Assembly (NCBI GenBank): GCA_014729055.1
Contig: WJKO01000213.1
Coordinates: forward strand, 1 to 8,574
DNA length: 8,574 bases
From: Promethearchaeota archaeon
Lineage (GTDB): Archaea > Asgardarchaeota > Lokiarchaeia > Sigyniarchaeales > Promethearchaeaceae
Direction: 5' to 3'
This document shows, piece by piece, positions 1 through 5,430 of this stretch. The position numbers and the translations under genes are program-made. Numbering within the stretch: position 1 is the stretch's first letter; every line of letters begins with the position of its first letter. The notes under the pieces are model-generated. The model was not told the origin of the DNA. It did not search any database and saw only the letters and a program-made list of their open reading frames with translations.

Positions 1-70
1 TTAGCCAACCTGGTAACTTCCTTTCTACTTGATTTAGAAAATCCTTAATTATATCTTCTTTTCCTATCAT
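1..70 (-). CDS. Partial gene downstream of PadR, possibly HAAS/DUF1700-like sensor partner
   Basis: Only the first 23 codons are in the window; the gene continues past the left edge. Reading from the ATG at 68-70 on the minus strand gives MIGKEDIIKDFLNQVERKLP and then GWL. The start lies 3 nt beyond the stop of the PadR gene, and a clear GGAGG Shine-Dalgarno sits 10 nt upstream inside the end of the PadR gene, so the two are almost certainly co-transcribed and translationally coupled. Short helical N-termini of this kind, directly after a padR gene, are typical of HAAS/DUF1700-type sensor or membrane proteins. That assignment rests on context plus a very short sequence and is only a suggestion. 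The existence of the gene is well supported; its function is not. Confidence 0.6.
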   Translation of the reverse strand, partial: MIGKEDIIKDFLNQVERKLPGWL

Positions 71-73
71 ATT

Positions 74-616
74 TTAATTTCCTCCATTTTTTTCGTCAAT
101 TCTATTTTGTATATTGTAGCCGCAAACGATGCAGAATTGCACATTAGGATCCGAGAGGTCAATCTTGTTTGCACAGTTTGGGCAATAGATGTAATCTTCT
201 TTTTCAAGATTTACTTCAAAATCCATCAAAGGTGCTATTGCTTCACTGAGTTTCGAATAAAACCCTATTAAATGATTATAAATCTCATATCCATAATCCG
301 TTAGATGATAATAAATTCTGGGACGACTACCACGTCTCTTTTTCTTAGATTCTATGATCCCTTGCTTTTCCAGTTTTTTTAACATCGGATATAAAGTCCC
401 TTCTTCAACTATCAGCATTTTATTGGTTTGCTCTTCAAGTTCATGCAACAATTGATATCCATAAATCCCTTCCTGATCATATTGTTTAATGATCGTAAGA
501 ATCGACAGTGTTGATATTCCGCGCAGTATTTCGGACTCAAAATTCTCTACAAAACCCCGGAACTCATCGTTATTGATTAAAACGTCGGATTTGAAGTTTT
601 TTAGTCTTTTAATCAT
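74..616 (-). CDS. PadR-family transcriptional regulator with C-terminal zinc ribbon
   Basis: A 180-residue DNA-binding regulator. Residues about 29-120 form a PadR winged helix: an opening helix (EILRGISTLSILTIIKQ), the family hallmark YGYQLLHELEE, the recognition region EEGTLYPMLKKLEKQGIIES, then a basic wing (KKKRRGSRPR) and IYYHLTDYGYEIY. After a helical linker, a zinc ribbon follows with C145-x2-C148 and C162-x2-C165; bacterial PadR proteins usually lack it. The first 28 residues are an extra charged extension. The chosen ATG (614-616) has GGAGAT upstream at suitable spacing. The next gene starts 3 nt after the stop, so the pair forms an operon. PadR proteins are usually repressors of their own operon, and the inverted repeats in the leader (642-700) fit that. 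The ligand and any wider regulon cannot be read from the sequence. Family call firm; zinc binding inferred from the four cysteines. Confidence 0.9.
   Translation of the reverse strand: MIKRLKNFKSDVLINNDEFRGFVENFESEILRGISTLSILTIIKQYDQEGIYGYQLLHELEEQTNKMLIVEEGTLYPMLKKLEKQGIIESKKKRRGSRPRIYYHLTDYGYEIYNHLIGFYSKLSEAIAPLMDFEVNLEKEDYIYCPNCANKIDLSDPNVQFCIVCGYNIQNRIDEKNGGN
81..85 (-). promoter_or_regulatory. Shine-Dalgarno GGAGG for the left-edge gene
   Basis: The minus strand reads GGAGG ten bases before the ATG at 68-70. It lies within the last codons of the PadR gene (Gly-Gly-Asn-stop), so translation of the second gene is probably coupled to termination of the first. It decides the start of the truncated gene. 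Confidence 0.7.
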
Positions 617-641
617 ATTTTTATCTCCATATTATTTTTTT

Positions 642-700
642 CTAAGTAACATACATTTTTACATTACTTTACATAGGTTACTTAGGATGTTTACTATGTA
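642..700 (-). promoter_or_regulatory. Candidate PadR operator: two interleaved inverted repeats in the leader
   Basis: Two perfect inverted repeats lie between the putative TATA box and the PadR start. CTAAGTAAC (642-650) pairs with GTTACTTAG (677-685), and TACATAG (670-676) pairs with CTATGTA (694-700). The same stretch has ACAT at 649, 653, 661 and 671 and ATGT at 687 and 696, the half-site words common in PadR operators, although in reverse order from the classic ATGT-N8-ACAT. Their position over the expected transcription start fits repression by blocking polymerase. PadR autoregulation is inferred. Confidence 0.45.
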
Positions 701-716
701 TTCTTAGGTATTCTAT

Positions 717-725
717 TAATATAAA
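717..725 (-). promoter_or_regulatory. TATA box for the PadR operon
   Basis: The minus strand reads TTTATATTA here, preceded by a T-rich run. It lies about 100 bases upstream of the PadR ATG, just upstream of the inverted repeats, which would place the transcription start near 690. It matches the archaeal TATA consensus, but the surroundings are AT-rich, so chance matches are likely. Confidence 0.35.
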
Positions 726-757
726 AAAATTGAGATCCAAGTTTTAGCATTAATTTC

Positions 758-764
758 AAAAAAA
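758..764 (-). terminator. Oligo-T terminator candidate for the membrane hydrolase gene
   Basis: On the minus strand, seven consecutive T bases lie about 120 bases beyond the stop of the hydrolase gene, within TTTTATTTTTTTG. Archaeal polymerases terminate at oligo-T tracts without needing a hairpin. The GC-rich inverted repeat at 798-879 lies between the stop and this tract and would be in the 3' UTR. Confidence 0.3.
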
Positions 765-797
765 TAAAAGTTCAAAAAGGTGCACTGATATTTAATT

Positions 798-879
798 ATT
801 GGGTCGGATTATAGTGAGATAAGGAGCAAGAATTATTTCTGGCAGTGATCTATCTTCTCCGTCCGACCCCTTACCCAAT
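798..879. repeat. GC-rich long-range inverted repeat (possible structured RNA or 3' UTR element)
   Basis: ATTGGGTCGGA (798-808) is complementary to two adjoining blocks, TCCGA (862-866) and CCCAAT (874-879). Together they form an 11-bp stem with a 7-nt bulge (867-873) and a 53-nt loop. An alternative register, GGGTCGGA with TCCGACCC (862-869), gives 8 continuous pairs. Inside the loop AGAA-TTAT-TTCT (829-840) can form a small hairpin. The region is clearly richer in G and C than its surroundings, a usual sign of structured RNA in AT-rich genomes. No coding frame, tRNA or known riboswitch was recognised. It could be the 3' end of the hydrolase transcript, an independent small RNA, or the remnant of a small element. 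The rest of 617-884 holds the PadR promoter region and AT-rich sequence. Confidence 0.4.
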
Positions 880-884
880 CTGGC

Positions 885-3101
885 TTAAATCTCGTTAATT
901 GGTAGTAATATTGAAGAATCATAAACTCCTTCCAAATGAATTGTGTTGTTTGCATCAAAACTTGAACTATATTCTACATCTAAATCAACACCTGTATTTG
1001 GACATACTTGGTATTTTGGAGAATTAGAACTCGAGATTAGTAACCTTAATTTATGACCTGTATTAAATTGATATGCGGTCGACCAGAGATTAATGTTTAT
1101 TTCATACTTTTCTCCAGGAGTTAATAATTCATTTTTATCAAAACCGTTCCGTTTTCTTCCACTTATTATACCATCACAGACAAGGGCGTTATACCCATTT
1201 GGATATACATCTACCAATTTTGCGGTAAAATCTGTGTCAGTACAGTTCGATGATATCCAGAGTTTTACATTAACATTTCCAATAATTTCTAATGGTTCAG
1301 CTAGGATTTCACTACTAAAAGAAATAACATCATCTCGATCATTAATCACAGGTCTTTGATCATAGGTTCCTGCTGGTAACACTAAGTTGTTGCCTCCCCA
1401 TGTTAATACGGGATTTTCGGGATCGTATATATAAGAAATATTTTCAGGATTAACTCCAAGACCATTGGATAGACTGCCGTCTTTATGAAGATACCATGCA
1501 GTTTTTTCCTCAACTACTGGCCAATCCTCTGCGTAACGCCAAGTATTGGCAGTATGCGTTTTATCATTTACATCCCCCATTACATAATAAAGAACATTAG
1601 GTTCCTCCCACAGGGTATTATAACGAATAAGATTATTTGGCTGAAGACTCTCCCAAAACATCTCATCCCTCCACTTCTCTGCTATTTGATTTCCGTAGCC
1701 TGCATTTGGAAAAAATAGATCTCCACATTGTCCATTTCGTGAACCATGCGTGAATGGACCTATTACTAATTTCTGATGCCCTTTAGCATAATTACTGCCG
1801 TTATTTGAATATCCCATATATCCATTAATCGTTCCTTGTGTGAAAATATCAAACCACCCTCCATAATGTAGAGCTCGACATGAAATGTTATCGTATTTGT
1901 TATTCATATTGAGCGATCCATTGTTCCAGTAGTCATTTTTATCCCAATGGTCGATAAATTCATAAATCATATTATCGGCTTTAGATAAGGGTTTTTTTTG
2001 CATTTTTAGGGAATTTCCTGCTGTCAAATTTATCCAGACTTCCGACATCTTTTTCCATTTACCACCAGTAAAGAAAAGATCTTCATATGCCTCTGGAGCT
2101 CCCATATCTAACTGTTGGCAAAATAATCCGGGTGAATTTTGACCAGCCGTATAGTATTGGTTTATAGCACCCGCAGAACACCCCGTACTACCTATTTTTC
2201 CATTACACCATGGTTGATTTACTATCCATTCACATGTATCGTATCCGTCACTTGCACAAGACATAAATGCACGGAATTCCCCCTCAGAATAATATTGCCC
2301 TCGAAAATCTTGTGTAACAACGATGAAACCTCTCTCCAACCAATTTCTAGCACTTCGATCCAAACCATCTTGGTTATAGGGGGTTCTCATCAATATAATT
2401 GGTTTAGGTGCGCTCCAAAAGACGGGTCTGTATACCCTAGTTTGTAATTTGACGCCATCATGCATTTCAACCATATATATTTCAATTTCTGTTGAATATG
2501 AAATTGATATTGCGAATGTTGGAATGATAATAATGCCAAAAATTAAGAACAATTTAACGAATGTAGGGGATTTTCGAAAATTATACTGCTTCATTATTTT
2601 TTTGAAAGTCTCAAAATCTCGATTACCCACTTTTAAACTCATCATTAGGAATATATTTGCTGTAAGGAGTAAAACAACTAATTCAATTACAAAAAAATCA
2701 AGTATAAAGTATATTGCGATGGCAATTGGAAATAATAAGTTAAAGATAAGAGATGAGATAAATATTGGGGCTCTTTTAAACCGATCTTCACCTTTTAGCC
2801 TTTTAAATAGATAATATAAGTAATTACCAATAGTTAAGGATGAATAAAGCCCTATTGCAATCGTAAAATATGTATTGACAATTCCTAATCCGATTAATAT
2901 TGTTTCTTTTAATATAAATCCCCAATAATAATTTTCATCTGGTCTTTTAGTCGAAATTTTCCTCCTTTTAGGTTTATATACGCCTCTGATAGTGATGTAG
3001 TAAAACGCTCGAAAGAAAATCGTAATTAATAAATTTAATTCTAATGAATCTTGACCAGCACTGAGTTGGTATAGAAAATAAGGTATATCTTGAATATTCA
3101 T
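885..3101 (-). CDS. Membrane-anchored X-Pro dipeptidyl-peptidase-like (CocE/NonD) serine hydrolase
   Basis: A 738-residue protein in two parts. Residues 1-205 are a membrane domain with hydrophobic segments at about 21-38, 61-88, 111-155 (probably two spans) and 181-203. The loop before the last span is lysine/arginine-rich (about 161-180), so the catalytic part should face outside. Residues about 206-500 are an alpha/beta hydrolase of the CocE/NonD, X-Pro dipeptidyl-peptidase (S15-like) family: MHDGVKLQTRVYRP, DFRGQYYSEGEF, and a nucleophile elbow GSTGCSAGA with Ser309. The probable catalytic Asp418 is in GGWFDIF and His432 in GPFTHG. Residues about 520-735 are the beta-sandwich X-Pro peptidase C-terminal domain. 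The family cleaves peptides or esters (acyl-Xaa-Pro peptides, cocaine, glutaryl-7-ACA); the substrate here is unknown. No Shine-Dalgarno precedes the ATG, so the mRNA may be leaderless. It is divergent from the pterin dehydratase gene, with 69 bp between them. Most family members are soluble or have only a signal peptide, so the multi-span N-terminus is unusual. Confidence 0.88.
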   Translation of the reverse strand: MNIQDIPYFLYQLSAGQDSLELNLLITIFFRAFYYITIRGVYKPKRRKISTKRPDENYYWGFILKETILIGLGIVNTYFTIAIGLYSSLTIGNYLYYLFKRLKGEDRFKRAPIFISSLIFNLLFPIAIAIYFILDFFVIELVVLLLTANIFLMMSLKVGNRDFETFKKIMKQYNFRKSPTFVKLFLIFGIIIIPTFAISISYSTEIEIYMVEMHDGVKLQTRVYRPVFWSAPKPIILMRTPYNQDGLDRSARNWLERGFIVVTQDFRGQYYSEGEFRAFMSCASDGYDTCEWIVNQPWCNGKIGSTGCSAGAINQYYTAGQNSPGLFCQQLDMGAPEAYEDLFFTGGKWKKMSEVWINLTAGNSLKMQKKPLSKADNMIYEFIDHWDKNDYWNNGSLNMNNKYDNISCRALHYGGWFDIFTQGTINGYMGYSNNGSNYAKGHQKLVIGPFTHGSRNGQCGDLFFPNAGYGNQIAEKWRDEMFWESLQPNNLIRYNTLWEEPNVLYYVMGDVNDKTHTANTWRYAEDWPVVEEKTAWYLHKDGSLSNGLGVNPENISYIYDPENPVLTWGGNNLVLPAGTYDQRPVINDRDDVISFSSEILAEPLEIIGNVNVKLWISSNCTDTDFTAKLVDVYPNGYNALVCDGIISGRKRNGFDKNELLTPGEKYEININLWSTAYQFNTGHKLRLLISSSNSPKYQVCPNTGVDLDVEYSSSFDANNTIHLEGVYDSSILLPINEI

Positions 3102-3120
3102 ATTTTTAGATTATAAACGA

Positions 3121-3137
3121 GAAAATAATAAGCTTAT
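3121..3137. promoter_or_regulatory. Shared AT-rich promoter core between divergent genes
   Basis: The 69-bp gap between the divergent hydrolase and pterin dehydratase genes contains a perfect 10-bp palindrome, ATAAGCTTAT (3128-3137), next to AAAATAATA (3122-3130). On the minus strand it lies about 26 bases upstream of the hydrolase ATG, as expected for a leaderless transcript. On the plus strand it is far enough upstream of the dehydratase Shine-Dalgarno to serve as its TATA element. This is position-based inference. Confidence 0.3.
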
Positions 3138-3170
3138 AGATCTTTTTTTATTTCAGAGAAGTGATATCAA

Positions 3171-3524
3171 ATGAGTAAATTAACCAATAAGAAATGTGTT
3201 CCGTGTGAAGGGGGATTGCCCGCTATGGATATTCCCGAAGAAAACACAAATATGAAAGAAATTCCCGAATGGGCATTAAATAGAGAAGAGATTCATAAGA
3301 TTACTCGTGAATTTAAATTTAAAAATTTCAAGAAATCTATGAAATTTGTAAATAAAGTTGCGGACATTGCGGAAGAAGAGGGGCATCATCCAGATATTTA
3401 TATCTATTATGATACTGTTAAACTAGAATTATATACACATGCAGTAAACGGACTTTTCATTAATGATTTCATCATAGCAGCGAAAGTAGATGAAATCTAT
3501 GAAGAATTCCAAAATGAGAAATAA
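3171..3524 (+). CDS. Pterin-4a-carbinolamine dehydratase (phhB/PCD-type)
   Basis: A 117-residue cytoplasmic enzyme of the 4a-hydroxytetrahydrobiopterin dehydratase family. It dehydrates 4a-hydroxytetrahydropterin to the quinonoid dihydropterin, recycling the cofactor after aromatic amino acid hydroxylation. The active-site signature is intact: E68-x3-H72-H73-P74, Y80, T89-H90 and D99, in the spacing E-x3-H-H-P-x5-Y-x9-H-x8-D. The N-terminal WALNREEIHKITREFKFKNF matches the family's usual start, and the length is normal. The first 20 residues carry two cysteines (C9, C13) and have no obvious role. The start is supported by AAGTGAT, whose GTGAT core ends 5 nt before the ATG. No aromatic amino acid hydroxylase or pterin biosynthesis gene is nearby. 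In archaea such orphan genes may serve other pterins or molybdopterin-related metabolism, which is inference. The DUF1152 gene follows after 58 nt. Confidence 0.92.
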   Translation: MSKLTNKKCVPCEGGLPAMDIPEENTNMKEIPEWALNREEIHKITREFKFKNFKKSMKFVNKVADIAEEEGHHPDIYIYYDTVKLELYTHAVNGLFINDFIIAAKVDEIYEEFQNEK

Positions 3525-3582
3525 ATATATCTCTGCGTTAAATCTTACTTAATTTTATTTTATTTAAAGAAAATATCAAATT

Positions 3583-4440
3583 ATGGCATTGGAAAACAAT
3601 TTAGATCGTCTTTTTGAACGAGAATATAACTTTCCTAAAAGAATTAATAAAAAAAAGATCTTAGTCATAGGACTTGGTGGCGGTTGTGATGTCGTCTCTG
3701 CTTATTGTATGGCAAAGCACCTAAATTTATCAGAGAATACGAAGTTAATCTACGGAAACACAAAACATAGTGTTGGAACTCATGAGATGTTTAATGTTAC
3801 CAACCATATTAAAAAGTTCACTGTTAAACAAGTTGAACAAGACGAAATCACAGCAAATTTTTATCCATTAACGATAGAAATGACATTACCGAGAGAAAAA
3901 GAGAATTGTCCATATATATTTCTTTTAAATAACCAATACGCCGATCATGCTTTGATTAAGGAAATTAAATCACTTGACTTTGATTTCATAGTTGGTGTTG
4001 ATACGGGAGGTGACTCTTTAGTCGATACGGCTATAACGGGAGACTTCGGTAGAGATAAACGTATGTTAGAAATCATAAAGACCACAAGAATCGATATGTT
4101 GCATGTTATTTTTGGGATTGGATCTGATGGAGAATCAAGAGCAGAAGACATTGAACGCACTTTACTTGATGTAAATAGATCTGGTTGCTATATGGGTTGT
4201 TTTAATCTATCTCCTTTTGTTGAAGATTTTAGAAAATATGCTGGCTTTTTGACTTGGCGGCGTACTCCCAACATCATTTATAATGCATTTAGAAATGTGA
4301 AGAAATTTGAAAATGAAAGTGATTTCAACTCTGATATAAACAAAGAATCGAAATACGGGGAATCAGTCATAGTTCCGAGAGGAATAAGCCCCTCTATTCC
4401 TGTTAAATGGCTTAAATATGGATTAGTTTTTAAATATTGA
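3583..4440 (+). CDS. DUF1152 family protein of unknown function
   Basis: A 285-residue protein without signal peptide or membrane span. It begins with a basic stretch and a beta strand leading into a glycine-rich loop, KILVIGLGGGCDVVSA (25-40), which looks like a nucleotide-binding or Rossmann-like start. Further conserved blocks are FDFIVGVDTGGDSL (133-146), GRDKRML (156-162) and FGIGSDGES (177-185). The paired GGGCD, DTGGDSL and GRDxxML motifs are those I associate with DUF1152, a family found in archaea, some bacteria and eukaryotes with no established activity. Asp36, Asp140 and Asp144 with their glycines would be candidate ligand or metal-binding residues. The ATG has no Shine-Dalgarno, but TTTATTTAAA-type sequence lies about 20-25 bases upstream, so a separate leaderless transcript is possible. 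The gene is 58 nt after the pterin dehydratase gene and ends 23 nt from the convergent zinc-ribbon gene. Confidence 0.82.
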   Translation: MALENNLDRLFEREYNFPKRINKKKILVIGLGGGCDVVSAYCMAKHLNLSENTKLIYGNTKHSVGTHEMFNVTNHIKKFTVKQVEQDEITANFYPLTIEMTLPREKENCPYIFLLNNQYADHALIKEIKSLDFDFIVGVDTGGDSLVDTAITGDFGRDKRMLEIIKTTRIDMLHVIFGIGSDGESRAEDIERTLLDVNRSGCYMGCFNLSPFVEDFRKYAGFLTWRRTPNIIYNAFRNVKKFENESDFNSDINKESKYGESVIVPRGISPSIPVKWLKYGLVFKY

Positions 4441-4452
4441 TAGTTATAGATA

Positions 4453-4458
4453 TTTTTT
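4453..4458 (+). terminator. Oligo-T terminator after the DUF1152 gene
   Basis: Six T bases lie 13 nt after the DUF1152 stop, in the 23-nt gap between two convergent genes. The tract fits archaeal oligo-T termination. No hairpin accompanies it. Confidence 0.4.
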
Positions 4459-4463
4459 CTGAT

Positions 4464-5228
4464 TTATAGCTTGTATCCACAAATCGGACAAGCACTCCAA
4501 TCTTTCTTAATCTTTGATTTACAATTAGGGCATTCTCTCAAATTCTTATCCCTCTTAATATTTTGTAATGGGGTAAACTTTACTCCAGAAGTGAGAGGAT
4601 TATACTGCTCTGGCTGTTCAAATTTCGGTCCTTCTATTTGTACGGGTTCTTCTTCTTCTTCTTCTATGTCCTCTGCTATTTTCTCTTCTATTTCCTTTGG
4701 GGTGCTTGCTTGGTCATATTCTGCCTCTTTTGCAATTTCTGGTGCGCCTAACTCGGACTCGTCGGCCATATCATCCACAACATGATAATAGAAGAATTCC
4801 CCATCATTATCTTCCATAAATTCATTCCCGTTTTCATCAACCCCTTTCAAATAATAAATAATTGTCGATTGAGATGGGACGTTTTGAATCTCTGCAAGAA
4901 AATAATCTTGTTCTCGTTTCATTGGCATCTGAAACCATGAAATCCCATTATCTCCAGAAAAATACAGTGTTAATGATGTGATTCGTGCCTCATCTTCAGC
5001 AACTTGGGTAATAATTTTTACGGTTTTTAATTCTTTTTCCGCTGGCGAAACTTTCTTTGTTTGTTTCGGTTTTTCTACTACTTCCTCTTCTTCACTTGAT
5101 CCCCATGTTCTTTTACACTTAGGACATTGTACGAACCAATTCGGAAACTCAAATCCACAATGTTCGCATTTACGTGTCCAATATCGGCTTGTTTTAATTT
5201 TTTTCTTTTTCTTTTTCTTTTTCGCCAT
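4464..5228 (-). CDS. Zinc ribbon / Ig-like domain / acidic linker / zinc ribbon protein
   Basis: A 254-residue protein with no signal peptide. Residues 3-10 are a run of eight lysines. A zinc ribbon follows with C21-x2-C24 and C35-x2-C38 (CEHCGF, CPKCKR). After an acidic-to-basic hinge (45-60), residues about 66-150 read as an Ig-like or Fn3-like beta sandwich: SLTLYFSGDNGISWFQMPM, then YFLAEIQNVPS, then TIIYYLKGVDENGNEF. Residues 152-215 are a strongly acidic, probably disordered linker including a six-glutamate run. A second zinc ribbon ends the protein, with C233-x2-C236 and C247-x2-C250. Ig-like domains of this type are usually extracytoplasmic, but the ribbons and lysine tail suggest a cytoplasmic adaptor that binds nucleic acid or protein. 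The function is unknown. A GGGG Shine-Dalgarno lies 5 nt before the ATG. The gene is divergent from the GH2 gene across 202 bp with nested palindromes, and convergent with DUF1152. Confidence 0.85.
   Translation of the reverse strand: MAKKKKKKKKIKTSRYWTRKCEHCGFEFPNWFVQCPKCKRTWGSSEEEEVVEKPKQTKKVSPAEKELKTVKIITQVAEDEARITSLTLYFSGDNGISWFQMPMKREQDYFLAEIQNVPSQSTIIYYLKGVDENGNEFMEDNDGEFFYYHVVDDMADESELGAPEIAKEAEYDQASTPKEIEEKIAEDIEEEEEEPVQIEGPKFEQPEQYNPLTSGVKFTPLQNIKRDKNLRECPNCKSKIKKDWSACPICGYKL
5198..5223 (-). repeat. AAAAAG hexamer tract encoding the poly-lysine start
   Basis: The minus strand contains successive AAAAAG units encoding residues 3-10 of the zinc-ribbon protein (alternating AAA and AAG lysine codons). 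Such a near-homopolymer tract at the start of a gene is prone to slippage and to assembly error. Confidence 0.6.
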
Positions 5229-5233
5229 TTTAA

Positions 5234-5237
5234 CCCC
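5234..5237 (-). promoter_or_regulatory. Shine-Dalgarno GGGG for the zinc-ribbon protein gene
   Basis: The minus strand reads AGGGGTTAAA directly before the ATG at 5226-5228. It supports that start. TTTATAAT immediately upstream (5242-5249) resembles a TATA box but is too close to the start for a leadered transcript. Confidence 0.5.
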
Positions 5238-5277
5238 TATAATTATAAAGATAAATTGATTAAAGATAATTTTTGCT

Positions 5278-5313
5278 ATATGATTAATTGATAATCATAT
5301 TGTTATCAATATG
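5278..5313. promoter_or_regulatory. Three overlapping palindromes, candidate operator
   Basis: Three perfect inverted repeats overlap within 36 bases. ATATGATTA (5278-5286) faces TAATCATAT (5292-5300) across 5 nt. ATTGATAA (5287-5294) faces TTATCAAT (5303-5310) across 8 nt. CATATTG (5296-5302) faces CAATATG (5307-5313) across 4 nt. They lie between divergent genes, 50-85 bases upstream of the zinc-ribbon protein start and about 120-150 upstream of the GH2 start. Binding of a dimeric regulator, possibly at alternative registers, is the likely use. The regulator is unknown. Confidence 0.5.
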
Positions 5314-5332
5314 TAATTTGAAAATCGAAGTT

Positions 5333-5366
5333 TTTAATTTTTTATCTTTCTGCAGAAAAAATTAAA
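5333..5366. repeat. 11-bp inverted repeat upstream of the GH2 promoter
   Basis: TTTAATTTTTT (5333-5343) is the exact complement of AAAAAATTAAA (5356-5366), separated by 12 bases that contain CTGCAG. It ends about 20 bases before the GH2 TATA box. It could be a second operator or simply reflect A/T tracts. The T6 run (5338-5343) would also be a weak oligo-T terminator on the plus strand. Confidence 0.35.
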
Positions 5367-5385
5367 GATTCTGATTGTCATATAT

Positions 5386-5395
5386 TTTTATATAT
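5386..5395 (+). promoter_or_regulatory. TATA box for the GH2 gene
   Basis: TTTTATATAT lies 36-45 bases before the GH2 ATG. Initiation about 25-28 bases downstream would fall just upstream of the Shine-Dalgarno GGGG (5419-5422), itself 8 nt before the ATG. The spacing of all three elements is coherent for an archaeal promoter with a short leader. Confidence 0.5.
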
Positions 5396-5430
5396 TTCTC
5401 AAGAATATTCGCTAAAAAGGGGAATTTGAA

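Noticed and set aside
489..707. Plus-strand open frame of 72 codons across the PadR start and leader
   Set aside because: It lies antisense to the PadR gene, has no recognisable domain, and runs through the operator region; a shadow of the real gene.
798..879. Insertion element with terminal inverted repeats
   Set aside because: No target-site duplication flanks the arms and there is no coding capacity; a structured RNA or terminator-like element fits better.
2449..2814. Plus-strand open frame of 121 codons inside the hydrolase gene
   Set aside because: It is antisense to the membrane domain of the hydrolase. Its hydrophobic composition only mirrors the opposite strand.
4647..4665. TCT/CTT triplet repeat as a possible microsatellite of interest
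   Set aside because: It simply encodes the glutamate run of the acidic linker in the zinc-ribbon protein; short and in frame.
4978..5259. Plus-strand frame with a phenylalanine run opposite the poly-lysine tract
   Set aside because: The run is the reverse reading of the AAAAAG repeat; the minus-strand gene has two zinc ribbons and a Shine-Dalgarno, so this is an artefact.
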